64,000 nucleotides of DNA, taken from contig NZ_JARXIC010000012.1 of the NCBI RefSeq assembly GCF_031127905.1, positions 62,001 through 126,000 of the forward strand. The letters run 5' to 3'. The notes beneath the pieces are model-generated. The model ran no database searches. It worked only from the letters and a program-made list of their open reading frames with translations, and was not told the origin of the DNA. The first letter of the stretch is position 1. Every line of letters begins with the position of its first letter. Made by a program: the position numbers and the translations under genes. Source of the stretch: Thalassobacterium sedimentorum. GTDB taxonomy: Bacteria; Verrucomicrobiota; Verrucomicrobiia; Opitutales; Coraliomargaritaceae. Below are positions 33,967 to 43,312 of the stretch, piece after piece.

Positions 33967-34860
33967 TTATGCTTGATAATACCCCGCGTTCTTTAATTGT
34001 TTCATTAGCTCAACAGCAGGTCCTTTGCGATTTAGTATGTAGAGATGAATGCCCGGGGCACCGCGGTCAAGGAGTTCGCGGGCTTGCTCAAATACCCAAC
34101 TCGTGCCGACTGCTTCTACGGCCTTGGCGTCGTTAGCGGCACTTAGTAGTCGTTGCTCGAGTTCGCTGGGTATCGTGGTGCCGCACATATCGCAGAAGCG
34201 CAGCGCTTGCTCGCGTGAGGAAATACACATGAGTCCAGGGAGAATGGGAATTTTGATTCCGGCTTCGCGGGCACGTTTAACGAATGAAAAATACTTTTCA
34301 TTATCAAAAAAGAGCTGGGTGGTTACGAAATGTGCGCCACTATCAACCTTGCGTTTTAAATTAACCAGATCGGCATCCGCAGTGGGGGCTTCTGGGTGCA
34401 TCTCGGGATAGCCAGCGACTCCCACTGTGCATTCAGGGTACGTTTCGTGGATTAAATTCACGAGTTCATTGGCGTAATGCAAGCCGTCTGGGTGAGGCTT
34501 GAAGTTGCTCTCCCCCTTGGGAGGATCGCCGCGTAGAGCCATAATTTGTCCTAGGCCTGCATCGCGAAATTCTGCAATGATACCACGTAGCTCATCGCGA
34601 GAATGCCCGACGCAGGTCAGGTGAGGCATTACTGCGTAGCCATAATCCTCCCGTAGGTGGCGTGCGTATTTGAGTGTACGACTGCGTGTGCTTCCTCCGG
34701 CTCCGTAGGTAATTGAAGCGAAATCTGGTGCGTACGCCTTTAGTGCTTCTGCGGTTCGTAATAGTTGCTCGGCAGATGCATCCGTTTTCGGCGGGAAAAA
34801 TTCAATTGAGAATAGGGGGCTGCCCGAAAGTAAGCGTTGTTTAAGAGAAATGTCTGACAT
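33967..34860 (-). CDS. metF: Methylenetetrahydrofolate reductase
   Basis: 297-residue MetF, reducing 5,10-methylene-THF to 5-methyl-THF with FAD, feeding methionine synthesis. Characteristic segments: FSIEFFPPKTD (catalytic Glu region), SITYGAGGSTR, HLTCVGHSRDEL, ALRGDPPKGE, and ITQLFFDNEKY-like TTQLFFDNEKYFSFV. Length is typical. No S-box or SAM riboswitch is visible upstream. Divergent from the mraZ cluster. Confidence 0.96.
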   Translation of the reverse strand: MSDISLKQRLLSGSPLFSIEFFPPKTDASAEQLLRTAEALKAYAPDFASITYGAGGSTRSRTLKYARHLREDYGYAVMPHLTCVGHSRDELRGIIAEFRDAGLGQIMALRGDPPKGESNFKPHPDGLHYANELVNLIHETYPECTVGVAGYPEMHPEAPTADADLVNLKRKVDSGAHFVTTQLFFDNEKYFSFVKRAREAGIKIPILPGLMCISSREQALRFCDMCGTTIPSELEQRLLSAANDAKAVEAVGTSWVFEQARELLDRGAPGIHLYILNRKGPAVELMKQLKNAGYYQA

Positions 34861-35169
34861 AAACGCATCAAGTTATGCTGATATGATGATATGTAAAGGA
34901 TATTGCTGAACCTGCGGCGAAATCTTTTTCGAGGTACTGTGAGCCTTGGGAGGGTTGGATGGCAATGCTTACTGAGTGGGCGCCAAGTGGGGCGCTGTGG
35001 GGGCTTGGTTGGGGGAATGTTGAATGTTGATTGGTGGTGTTGGGATTCGGCTTGGAAGTTACTTAACTCATTTATTTACAGCCGTTTTTAAGAGAAAATC
35101 AAATAAAAGTGACTTGACGTGTGGGGCAAAATGGGGCGAAATGGAGTGAAATGGTTTACTGAGGCATAA
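34861..35169. other. 309-bp intergenic region between metF and mraZ
   Basis: No convincing gene. A 62-codon frame at 34903-35091 is rich in Trp/Gly/Leu from G-rich low-complexity DNA and is rejected. The mraZ-proximal end carries the repeated operator described separately. A TTGACG hexamer at 35114-35119 may be the -35 of the division-cluster promoter. Confidence 0.6.
35122..35154 (+). promoter_or_regulatory. MraZ box operator (10-bp direct repeats)
   Basis: Four TGG-starting units recur with exact 10-bp period at 35122 (TGGGGC), 35132 (TGGGGC), 35142 (TGGAGT) and 35152 (TGGTTT), separated by AAAA/GAAA spacers. This is the known form of the MraZ binding site, TGGGN repeats spaced by 5 bp, and it lies 15 bp before the mraZ ATG next to a TTGACG hexamer. 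MraZ probably autoregulates the cluster here. Confidence 0.82.
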
Positions 35170-35631
35170 ATGAGCGCGCACAACACAGGGAAGTTTTTCG
35201 GCGAATATCGTCATAGTGTGGACGACAAAGGTCGTCTGACTATCCCGTCGCAGTGGCGTCCCAAGGTGGATTCTGAGGATAATAACTTTCTTGCATTGCC
35301 GAGTTTAACTGAGAAATCGGTTACGGTGTATCCTCCCAAGATGATTGAGCAGCTGTATGAGCGTTTCTCGCAAATCAGCATGGGAAATAAGGACGGTCAG
35401 CGTGCGATACGTCGTATCATGTCCATGGCGCATAATTTTTCATGTGATAAGCAGGGGCGCATTAATTTGAACGATAAGCTTATTAAGCACGCTGGTATCG
35501 CTAAGTCAGTAGTGTTACTCGGGGAGGCCTCCAAGTTTATGATCTACGACGAAGTCTTCTATGATCAGTTGATGGCCGATGATGAGGCCGGCGAAGATTT
35601 GGCTGAAATTGCGAAAGATTTCGGTTTCTAA
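35170..35631 (+). CDS. mraZ: Transcriptional regulator MraZ
   Basis: 153-residue MraZ with two AbrB-like half domains, marked by DDKGRLTIPSQWR near residue 17 and CDKQGRINLNDKL near residue 94 (DXXGR motifs). It forms oligomeric rings that bind repeated TGGG boxes and regulates the dcw cluster; such boxes are present directly upstream. It is the first gene of the cluster. Length is typical. Confidence 0.95.
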   Translation: MSAHNTGKFFGEYRHSVDDKGRLTIPSQWRPKVDSEDNNFLALPSLTEKSVTVYPPKMIEQLYERFSQISMGNKDGQRAIRRIMSMAHNFSCDKQGRINLNDKLIKHAGIAKSVVLLGEASKFMIYDEVFYDQLMADDEAGEDLAEIAKDFGF

Positions 35632-35679
35632 CCCATTCCTACACTTAAAACAGAATTTTTACGCTACCGCACCCAATCA

Positions 35680-36639
35680 ATGTCTTTCTCCTCCGATGAT
35701 GTCGTCACAGCTGGCACAAACAGTGGCCATGTTCCCGTCTTACTTAAAGAGACGTTAGAGCTGTTGGCTCCGAGTGCAGGTGTCAAGCTACTGGATGGAA
35801 CCTTTGGGGGGGGCGGCCATACCCGTGCGATGTTGCAAGCTGCAGAGGATGTTACAGTCGTGGCTTTGGATCGTGACCCAGCCGCATTGCCACGAGCTGC
35901 TGCGCTCAAAGCAGAATTTGGTGAACGCTTTCGCCTGCATCATATTAATTTTGGTGATCTGGGAGATTTGGATGAATCTGGTTTTCACGGTATTCTGTTT
36001 GATTTTGGATTGTCTTCCTTTCAACTGGACACAGAAGAGCGTGGTTTTTCCTTTCGTTATGATGCCCCGGTTGATATGCGCATGAACCCGGAGGAGGGGA
36101 TTAGTGCTGCCGAATTTTTGGAAACTGCGGAGGAGGCAGCATTGGTTCGCGCTGTGCGTAATTATGGAGAAGAGCCGCGTGTACGCCGTGTGGTTAAAGC
36201 CATTATGGACGCGCGCGGCACTGGTGCACTACAACGCACGCAGTCGTTGGCTGCATTGATTAGTGACGCAGTGGGGCCAACCCCGCGTGGGCGTAAGGCG
36301 GTGCACCCGGCCACCCGTACTTTTCAAGGTATTCGAGTTGAGATCAATGATGAGTTGAGTGCGATCGAACGTGGCCTGCCAGCTGCGTTCGATCGCCTTT
36401 TGCCCGGAGGCGTCTTAGCGGCGATCAGCTTTCATTCTCTGGAAGACCGTATTGTTAAGCGCTTTTGTCGTAAAATGGCTGGACGCCCAGAGCATGCCCA
36501 TGACAACCGTACTCAAGATGAGCGCGAAGTGCGGGCGACTATGGTTTCCACACGCCCCATTAGTCCGGGTAAATCTGAAATTGAGAATAATCCACGGAGC
36601 CGCAGTGCGCGTCTACGTGCCGTTCGTAAACTTTCCTAA
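35680..36639 (+). CDS. rsmH: 16S rRNA (cytosine-1402 N4) methyltransferase RsmH
   Basis: 319-residue RsmH (MraW). Features: HVPVLLKETLELL, the SAM-binding LLDGTFGGGGHTRAML, ALDRDPAAL, GILFDFGLSSFQLD, HPATRTFQGIRVEINDEL and the C-terminal AISFHSLEDRIVKRF. It methylates C1402 of 16S rRNA. It lies in the usual second place of the cluster, 48 bp after mraZ. Confidence 0.97.
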   Translation: MSFSSDDVVTAGTNSGHVPVLLKETLELLAPSAGVKLLDGTFGGGGHTRAMLQAAEDVTVVALDRDPAALPRAAALKAEFGERFRLHHINFGDLGDLDESGFHGILFDFGLSSFQLDTEERGFSFRYDAPVDMRMNPEEGISAAEFLETAEEAALVRAVRNYGEEPRVRRVVKAIMDARGTGALQRTQSLAALISDAVGPTPRGRKAVHPATRTFQGIRVEINDELSAIERGLPAAFDRLLPGGVLAAISFHSLEDRIVKRFCRKMAGRPEHAHDNRTQDEREVRATMVSTRPISPGKSEIENNPRSRSARLRAVRKLS

Positions 36640-36651
36640 TTCTTTTATTAT

Positions 36652-37029
36652 ATGTTAAAATTATCTTCTAGAGCACGCAGGCACGTCATCGTGCTGATTT
36701 TCTCCATGGTTGCTGTCACTGTAGGAAGTGCCTTTGCCATTGTTTGGATGCAGCAGCAGATTTCTCGTACGGCCCAAAACAGTAAACAACTCGAGTCGCA
36801 ACTTGCAGAAACCTCGCGCAAACTGCGCTACTTGGATGAACGGATCGCCGGTTACCATCAGCCGGTAGTTTTACAGGGGAAAGTTGCTGGTATCTTACGT
36901 CCTTCTGTTGAGGATCAAGTTGTTTTCGTGCAAGAGCGTCAGCTGGCAGAAGGGCGCACTTATGCAGTTTCACAACCTTACGAAGTTTCTATGGATTTAG
37001 CTTTGCTTGATTTTGACAGTAGCCGCTAA
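36652..37029 (+). CDS. ftsL: FtsL-like division protein
   Basis: 125-residue bitopic protein. It has a short basic cytoplasmic head, one transmembrane helix (VIVLIFSMVAVTVGSAFAIVW) and a periplasmic coiled coil (SKQLESQLAETSRKLRYLDERI) followed by a short tail. FtsL sequences are poorly conserved; identity is inferred from topology and from position between rsmH and ftsI. It bridges FtsB/FtsQ and FtsW/FtsI at the septum. Confidence 0.8.
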   Translation: MLKLSSRARRHVIVLIFSMVAVTVGSAFAIVWMQQQISRTAQNSKQLESQLAETSRKLRYLDERIAGYHQPVVLQGKVAGILRPSVEDQVVFVQERQLAEGRTYAVSQPYEVSMDLALLDFDSSR

Positions 37030-37056
37030 TCCTTCGCTACCAACTGTATACGAACC

Positions 37057-37260
37057 ATGCATGTTACCTCAGACTACTTTCGTTGCCGTGCCCAACGTGC
37101 CACGTATATGCCAGAGCCATCGACTCTGTTTGCACAGTCTTCTTGTGCCGCTGATAACATATCCGCCTCCAATCCGCCAGTACCGTTGATTCCATCGCGC
37201 AGAACCTTACGTGATTTGGAGAACCTGTATAAAAACGATCGTCAGAATCGCATTGCTTGA
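37057..37260 (+). CDS. Small ORF between ftsL and ftsI
   Basis: 67-residue frame fitted exactly between ftsL (27-bp gap) and ftsI (9-bp gap). It is soluble, Ser/Pro-rich, with two or three cysteines and a basic end (RTLRDLENLYKNDRQNRIA) that looks helical. No family is recognised. Its position fills the only gap in a tightly packed operon, so it is probably real, but a leader role of the region cannot be excluded. Confidence 0.5.
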   Translation: MHVTSDYFRCRAQRATYMPEPSTLFAQSSCAADNISASNPPVPLIPSRRTLRDLENLYKNDRQNRIA

Positions 37261-37269
37261 ATTAATCTA

Positions 37270-39084
37270 ATGAGTAAGGCCTTCGTATCCAGTGGACGAT
37301 CATCGCTGATATCACTAGCAGTGGCATGCGCTTTTTGTGTATTACTCGGGCGTTTATTCTACTTGCATGTGTGGGATCAGGATACCCTTCTGGAATATGT
37401 CGAAGGCAACCGTAAGATGGTGAACGTTGTTGAGGCGCGACGTGGGAACATTGTAGATACACGGGGGAATTTATTAGCGACGACACGAACCAGTTATAAC
37501 ATTGGAGTGGATCCGCAGGCGGTTCTTGACAGTGACCTGGAGAAACTTCCTGAATTAGCGCGGATTTTAGGTAAACCATTGTCTGAAATTGAAGAGAAAA
37601 TTGCGCGTAAGACACGAAAGGTTTCTGAAGATAGTAAAGAGGTGCGTTTGATTCGTTGGGCGGTACTCGCGAAGGAGGTGGATGAAGCGACACATGATGC
37701 AATCAAGGCACTTGGGTTTCGTGCTGTGTATGGGAATCAAAGTCATTCGCGTGCGTATCCAGCGGGACAACTCGCTGCACACGTACTTGGCTATGTGAAT
37801 AAGGAGGAGACTCCAGTGACTGGGGTCGAGCGCTTCTTTGACTATTATTTGCGTGGGCAAGATGGTTGGCGGGAGACTGAGCGTGATGGCAAGCGTCATG
37901 AGCTTGCACAATACCGAGAGCGTGAAGTGGAGCCGACCGATGGATTGAATCTAGAGCTTAGCATCGATCAGATGGTACAACACATTGTGGAAGCTGAGAT
38001 CACTCGTCTTGCTCAGGAGTATGAGCCCAAGGGAATTAGTGTGATTGTCAGTCAGCCCACCACAGGTGCGGTGCTCGCAATGGCTAACTATCCCAGCTAC
38101 GACCCGAATGAATTTTATAACACTAAAAAGTACCCTATCGGTTCGCAGCGCAATCGTGCTTTGACAGATGTTTTCGAACCGGGCTCTACTTTTAAAATCG
38201 TACCCGCTGCTGCTGCTTTGAATGAGGGATTGGTTCATGCGGATGATATGTTTCAAACAGGTGTGAAGCGTGTCAGTTATAAGGGCCGTACACTGTCTTT
38301 ACCTGATGATCATCGTATATATGAGAGTTTATCTGTGCATGACATCGTTATGAAATCCAGTAATCGCGGAGCAGCTCATTTAGGCTTGTTACTTGGTGAG
38401 CAGCGACTTCATGACTATGCAGCTGCTTTTGGTTTTGGTGAGACCACCGGCTGTGATTTGGGCGGTGAGATCACAGGAACCCTGCACGCTCCCCGCAACT
38501 GGGATGGTCTGACTATTACGCGTTTACCAATGGGGCACGCGGTGAGTGCGACTCCGATGCAAGTACATTCGGCAATGTCTGTGATTGCAAATCATGGTGT
38601 TTTGATGGAACCGATGATGGCTAAGCGCGTTTTTGATGCAAATGGGCAGGATGTGATTCGTTTTAAGCCAAAAGCTAAACGTCGGGTCATATCGACAGAA
38701 GTGGCGCACAGCGTTGCTTCCATGTTGGCCGATGTTGTCGGGGACCAGGGTACCGCTCGTCGCGCCGCGATCGATAATTACGATGTGGCGGGTAAAACGG
38801 GCACCACGCAGAAGATCGTGAATGGTAGATATTCCAGACAGCATCATGTCGCTTCGTTTAGTGGATTTTTCCCTGCGGAGAATCCTTCACTGGTCATCAC
38901 CGTGGTTGTGGATGACCCACAGTCGAATGGAGTGGGTTACGGTGGAGCGGTTGCGGCTCCAGCTTTTCGTAACATTGCTGAAGCCTGCATCGCGTATTTA
39001 GGCATTCGTCCCGCTCGTTCGGATGCTTCTTTTGTTAATTTACAACCTTCTATCTATGATAGGTCTAGCAGAATTTCAAATTAG
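37270..39084 (+). CDS. ftsI: Septal peptidoglycan transpeptidase FtsI (PBP3)
   Basis: 604-residue class B penicillin-binding protein. One N-terminal transmembrane helix (residues 12-34) precedes a dimerisation/pedestal domain starting VVEARRGNIVDTRG, and the transpeptidase domain carries all three motifs: S306-T-F-K309 (EPGSTFKI), S363-S-N365 and K509-T-G-T (AGKTGTTQ). It cross-links septal peptidoglycan. No PASTA domain follows. Length and order are normal. Confidence 0.95.
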   Translation: MSKAFVSSGRSSLISLAVACAFCVLLGRLFYLHVWDQDTLLEYVEGNRKMVNVVEARRGNIVDTRGNLLATTRTSYNIGVDPQAVLDSDLEKLPELARILGKPLSEIEEKIARKTRKVSEDSKEVRLIRWAVLAKEVDEATHDAIKALGFRAVYGNQSHSRAYPAGQLAAHVLGYVNKEETPVTGVERFFDYYLRGQDGWRETERDGKRHELAQYREREVEPTDGLNLELSIDQMVQHIVEAEITRLAQEYEPKGISVIVSQPTTGAVLAMANYPSYDPNEFYNTKKYPIGSQRNRALTDVFEPGSTFKIVPAAAALNEGLVHADDMFQTGVKRVSYKGRTLSLPDDHRIYESLSVHDIVMKSSNRGAAHLGLLLGEQRLHDYAAAFGFGETTGCDLGGEITGTLHAPRNWDGLTITRLPMGHAVSATPMQVHSAMSVIANHGVLMEPMMAKRVFDANGQDVIRFKPKAKRRVISTEVAHSVASMLADVVGDQGTARRAAIDNYDVAGKTGTTQKIVNGRYSRQHHVASFSGFFPAENPSLVITVVVDDPQSNGVGYGGAVAAPAFRNIAEACIAYLGIRPARSDASFVNLQPSIYDRSSRISN

Positions 39085-39130
39085 CACTTTGCTTTCTGCT
39101 AATGGCGCTCGCCAATCTTACTCACGTCAC

Positions 39131-40648
39131 ATGGCACTTGTGACGAACAATGATCTTCAGACTCCAGCTATGAATCCACGCGTCAGCCAATTGCTTACAG
39201 GTATGGAAACCATTCGCCAAAAAATACGCGAAGATAGTCCAGTTGCCTGCCTTATTACTGATAGTCGTCGTGTGGTGCCGGGTGCTTTATTCTTTGCGAT
39301 TGGTGGTCTACGGACCGATGGTAATTTATACGTGGAGGAAGCTGTCGATCGTGGTGCGGTCGCTATTATTACTGAGGAGAATCTTGGTCAGCATTTTCCG
39401 ATTGATTACATTCAGGTTTCAGATGTGCGGAAGACATTGGCATTGGTGTCACGTCAATTTTATGATGCACCAGACGCGAAGTTAGGTGTGACCGGAATCA
39501 CTGGCACGAATGGAAAAACCACTGTATCCATGTTGACCCAACATTTGATTGGTGGTCAGGATCAGGTGGGATTGCTTGGTACCATACGCTACGATTTGGG
39601 GAAACGCACTTTGCCTTCCTTTCGTACCACTCCTGAGTCGGTGGATGTCTATGCATTGCTCTCCCAAATGGTGGACCACGGGTGTAGTGAAGCAGTGATG
39701 GAGGTGAGTTCGCATGGTATTGACCAGAAACGCACCTATGGTGTGGATGTGGAAGTCGCGGTGTTTCTCAATCTTACGCAAGATCACATCGACTATCACA
39801 AATCGATGGAAGGCTATTACAAGGTCAAGAAGAGGCTCTTTACCGGGGAGACTGGGCGTCGCCCACGGGCGGCTGTGATTAATGTCGATTGCGCATATGG
39901 TCGTCGTCTTCTTAGTGAGTTGCCAGATGGGGTAGGTGCAATCAGTTTTGGTATTGAAGCTGACTCGGCTATTATTCGTGCAGATGATGTGGCTTTATTC
40001 GCAGATCGCACTGAATTTCGCCTGACTTGGCCGGAAGGACAGATTCAGGTGTGTGCGCCATTACTGGGCCGCTATAACGTGAGTAATTTACTTGCAGCGC
40101 TAGCGATTGCGCGTGCGAAGGGACATGAGATCGAGCCGATTTTACAGCGGGTGATGACATTTCCCGGTGTGCCAGGGCGGATGGAGCGTATGGATGAAGG
40201 TCAGCCATTCAATGTGTTAGTCGATTATGCGCATACGGATGATGCGTTGATTCACGCGTGCTCCATGCTGCGCGAAATTACCGCGGGGCGTCTAATTGTC
40301 GTCTTTGGATGCGGTGGTGACCGCGATCGTAGTAAGCGTGCACCGATGTTGCGAGCTGCACTCGCTGGTTCAGATGAAGTTTTTGTCACTTCGGATAATC
40401 CGCGTACAGAGTCAATCGATCAAATTTTCTCTGATATGCGTGAAGCTACTGACAGTGAGCGAGCGCATTATGTTAGCGATCGCAAGCATGCAATATCACT
40501 AGCTTTGGATTGTGCGCAGGCTGGGGATTGCGTGCTGATCGCCGGGAAGGGACATGAGGCATTTCAGGAGTTTGACGGAACGGTTATTCCCTTTGACGAT
40601 CGCCAAGTTGCACGGGAGCTGATCCGATTGAAAGAGGGCGCATTCTGA
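39131..40648 (+). CDS. murE: UDP-MurNAc-tripeptide synthetase MurE (meso-DAP type)
   Basis: About 506 residues from ATG 39131; ATG 39170 (NPRVSQLLTG) is an equally possible start, and the frame is open to 39023 inside ftsI. ATP-binding loop GITGTNGKTTVSML, HGIDQKRTYG, NLTQDHIDYH and the DNPR substrate signature in TSDNPRTES indicate meso-diaminopimelate as the third amino acid. It adds DAP to UDP-MurNAc-dipeptide in the cytoplasm. No clear Shine-Dalgarno sequence precedes either start. Confidence 0.94.
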   Translation: MALVTNNDLQTPAMNPRVSQLLTGMETIRQKIREDSPVACLITDSRRVVPGALFFAIGGLRTDGNLYVEEAVDRGAVAIITEENLGQHFPIDYIQVSDVRKTLALVSRQFYDAPDAKLGVTGITGTNGKTTVSMLTQHLIGGQDQVGLLGTIRYDLGKRTLPSFRTTPESVDVYALLSQMVDHGCSEAVMEVSSHGIDQKRTYGVDVEVAVFLNLTQDHIDYHKSMEGYYKVKKRLFTGETGRRPRAAVINVDCAYGRRLLSELPDGVGAISFGIEADSAIIRADDVALFADRTEFRLTWPEGQIQVCAPLLGRYNVSNLLAALAIARAKGHEIEPILQRVMTFPGVPGRMERMDEGQPFNVLVDYAHTDDALIHACSMLREITAGRLIVVFGCGGDRDRSKRAPMLRAALAGSDEVFVTSDNPRTESIDQIFSDMREATDSERAHYVSDRKHAISLALDCAQAGDCVLIAGKGHEAFQEFDGTVIPFDDRQVARELIRLKEGAF

Positions 40649-40747
40649 TGCTGAGTGTGTTTACGGGCAAAGTGAGCTTAATAATTGTAATTTGGCTGAG
40701 TCATGGAATGAGCTTTTACAGATGTTAATTGATTTTCAAGTTGATGG

Positions 40748-42121
40748 ATGATGCCTAGTTTTGAAGCACAGCGAATCGCCGATTGGACGGGTGGGACTTG
40801 GTTGAATCCTTCGAAATTAGACATTGAGGGATTTTGTTTTGATGCGCGTCAAATTAAGCCTGGTCAGTGTTTCGTGGCCCTGAGTGGGGGGGGGCGTGAT
40901 GGGCATGACTTTGTTCAGCAAGCTGCAAAAGGAGGTGCCGTGGCCGCCTTGGTCGAGCGTATTCAGCCTATTGCACTGCCTCAGCTTCAGGTTGCTGATA
41001 CACTTGTTGCGCTCGCAGCCATTGCAGCAGCTGTACGCTCACAGTATAGTCATCCAGTGGTGGGGATCACGGGGAGTTGTGGAAAAACCTCAACCAAAGA
41101 GATGCTGCGGCTAGTACTTGGTTCAGCACGCACTCATGCGACCGCAGGCAATTGGAATAATCGTATTGGGGTACCTATGACGCTCTTTGGTCTCGATAGT
41201 AGGCTACAAGACTTTGCAGTCATAGAAGCAGGAATAAATCAACCGGATGAAATGTTACAGTTGGGACAGATGATCCAGGCGGATCTCTGTGTGGTGACTA
41301 ATATTGGTCATGCTCATCTGGAGCTGCTGGGAAGCATGGACAATGTCGCGACTGAAAAGTCATTTTTAGTACAGTGTGCAAAGCCGGATTCACCGGTCGT
41401 TTTACCAGCAGCAGCTTTAGCTTTTCCCGCTTATGCTAAGTTGGCGAATCGTGTGATTGCTCTCTTGAAAGACGGTCAAGCAGAACCTGCTGTCGTCCCG
41501 AATGAACTCGTTCGTTATTCCACAGTGATGGAAGATGGTTACCAACTGTTAAATATGCAGAATCATACTTATCGCATCGCCAGTTTGAGTCATGGCATGG
41601 CTAGTAATGCTGCTTTAGCGATTGTCAGTGCCAAGCAATTAGGCATTTCCGAAAGTGAAATTGAGCAACGTATTGCTAGCTGGCGTCCCGCGGGGAATCG
41701 TGGGCGTATCGAAACCTTAGCCGCGCAGACGTTTTATATAGATTGTTATAATGCTAATCCCTCGTCGATGATCGATGCCTTGGGTGCGTTTATACAGAGT
41801 GTTTCGCCCGATCTTGCGCGGATCTATGTTATGGGAGCAATGAATGAACTGGGAGTCACAGCACTGTCTGAGCATGAACGGCTAGGTCGTTTGCTTTCAT
41901 TGCGCGAGTGTGATCGAGCGTTGTTTGTTGGCCCTGAACCGCTGACTTCGGCCTATCAATTAGGGGCACTCTCTGGGGGGGCTGCACCGCAGCAAATACA
42001 ATGCTTCGAGAATATCGAAAAAATTAAATCAATGGTTGCGCCTTTTGAGGGAGCGATCTTTCTCAAAGGTAGCCGTAGCTATCGGCTCGAAGAGTTATTG
42101 CCTCCGGGGATTTCGAGTTAA
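40748..42121 (+). CDS. murF: UDP-MurNAc-pentapeptide synthetase MurF
   Basis: 457-residue Mur ligase. Features: FCFDARQIKPGQCFVAL, ATP-binding GITGSCGKTSTKEML, NWNNRIGVPMTLF, VTNIGHAHLELLGS and FYIDCYNANPSSM. It adds D-Ala-D-Ala to UDP-MurNAc-tripeptide. The P-loop reads GSCGKTS where GSxGKT is usual, within family variation. A tandem ATGATG gives two start choices three bases apart. Confidence 0.94.
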   Translation: MMPSFEAQRIADWTGGTWLNPSKLDIEGFCFDARQIKPGQCFVALSGGGRDGHDFVQQAAKGGAVAALVERIQPIALPQLQVADTLVALAAIAAAVRSQYSHPVVGITGSCGKTSTKEMLRLVLGSARTHATAGNWNNRIGVPMTLFGLDSRLQDFAVIEAGINQPDEMLQLGQMIQADLCVVTNIGHAHLELLGSMDNVATEKSFLVQCAKPDSPVVLPAAALAFPAYAKLANRVIALLKDGQAEPAVVPNELVRYSTVMEDGYQLLNMQNHTYRIASLSHGMASNAALAIVSAKQLGISESEIEQRIASWRPAGNRGRIETLAAQTFYIDCYNANPSSMIDALGAFIQSVSPDLARIYVMGAMNELGVTALSEHERLGRLLSLRECDRALFVGPEPLTSAYQLGALSGGAAPQQIQCFENIEKIKSMVAPFEGAIFLKGSRSYRLEELLPPGISS

Positions 42122-42200
42122 TCGCGACTATCGGGCGGCGGTGTGATGGCATAATTGTCTGTCCCGCCGCTCTCACCTTTCATTTTTACTACACCTTCAC

Positions 42201-43301
42201 ATGCTCTCCTATCTTGCTGAATTCGAAAATATCTTTGGTCCACTTCGTTTGTTCCGTTACTTGACGCTGCGCGCGGCATTCGCCGGCCTCACGGCGATGA
42301 GTATTGGTTTTATTCTCGGTCCCTGGCTTTTTGCCAAATTGCGTGCGCTAAGTGCGAAGCAGGCCTTTCGTGGGAAAGAGGAGGTAGGAGCATTAGCCGA
42401 TTTGCATGCGAGTAAGGCGCAAACACCTACAATGGGGGGCCTGATGATTTGTGTTTCGGTCGTCGGTAGTGCGGTGCTTTGGGCTAAGCCAAATGTGTAT
42501 GTCTATACGGCACTCATTATATACCTTGGGCTTACAGTCATTGGCTTTCTGGATGATTATCTGAAGGTTTCGAAAGCAAACAGCAAAGGCTTATCTGGGC
42601 GTTGGAAGATGTTGGGACAGGCGATACTGACTGTGATCGCTCTATTGTGTTTGCTAAGTATGCCTGAGTCGGCAGCTAAAATGCGTGAACTTTGGGTGCC
42701 CTTTTATAAGGATATGCTCTTATCGGAAATGCCACTTTTTTTATTAGTGCCATTTCTCTTTTTAATTCTATCAGGTTCCAGCAATGCGATTAATTTAACC
42801 GATGGTGTGGATGGTTTGGCAATCGGGTGCACAGTGACAGTGGCACTGGCATATGCGATTATGGCCTATGCTGCGGGGAATATGATTATATCTGACTATT
42901 TATATGTGAGTTACATACCAGGCGTTGGTGAGTTGACGGTGGTTTGTGCTGCCTTACTTGGGGCGAGTCTTGCATTTTTATGGTACAATTCACACCCAGC
43001 CGAAATCTTTATGGGAGATACTGGCTCACTTGCTCTTGGAGGGCTCATTGGCATTATTGCCTTTATGGTACATCAACCGCTTACGCTTATCATTGTGGGG
43101 GGGATTTTCGTGATGGAAGCGGGGTCAGTGATTCTGCAAGTCGGCTCCTTTAAACTGAGGGGGAAGCGTATTTTCCGGATGTCGCCGATTCACCATCATT
43201 TTGAGCTGAAGGGATGGCATGAGAATAAAGTGGTGATTCGTTTCTGGATTCTCTCGCTTATTTTTGCGATGGCTGGTTTGGCTACGCTCAAATTACGCTA
43301 G
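42201..43301 (+). CDS. mraY: Phospho-MurNAc-pentapeptide transferase MraY
   Basis: 366-residue membrane enzyme with about ten transmembrane helices, making lipid I from UDP-MurNAc-pentapeptide and undecaprenyl phosphate. Signatures: KAQTPTMGGLMI, FLDDYLKV (acidic Asp pair), NAINLTDGVDGLAIG, IFMGDTGSLALGG and the histidine motif SPIHHHFELKGW. It is the last gene of this half of the cell-wall cluster; a 12-bp palindrome (TACGCTAGCGTA) overlaps its stop and is followed by five T's. Confidence 0.97.
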   Translation: MLSYLAEFENIFGPLRLFRYLTLRAAFAGLTAMSIGFILGPWLFAKLRALSAKQAFRGKEEVGALADLHASKAQTPTMGGLMICVSVVGSAVLWAKPNVYVYTALIIYLGLTVIGFLDDYLKVSKANSKGLSGRWKMLGQAILTVIALLCLLSMPESAAKMRELWVPFYKDMLLSEMPLFLLVPFLFLILSGSSNAINLTDGVDGLAIGCTVTVALAYAIMAYAAGNMIISDYLYVSYIPGVGELTVVCAALLGASLAFLWYNSHPAEIFMGDTGSLALGGLIGIIAFMVHQPLTLIIVGGIFVMEAGSVILQVGSFKLRGKRIFRMSPIHHHFELKGWHENKVVIRFWILSLIFAMAGLATLKLR

Positions 43302-43312
43302 CGTATTTTTCG

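Noticed and set aside
34903-35091. 62-codon frame upstream of mraZ
   Set aside because: Composition (Trp, Gly, Leu) reflects G-rich, low-complexity intergenic DNA; no start signal or family.
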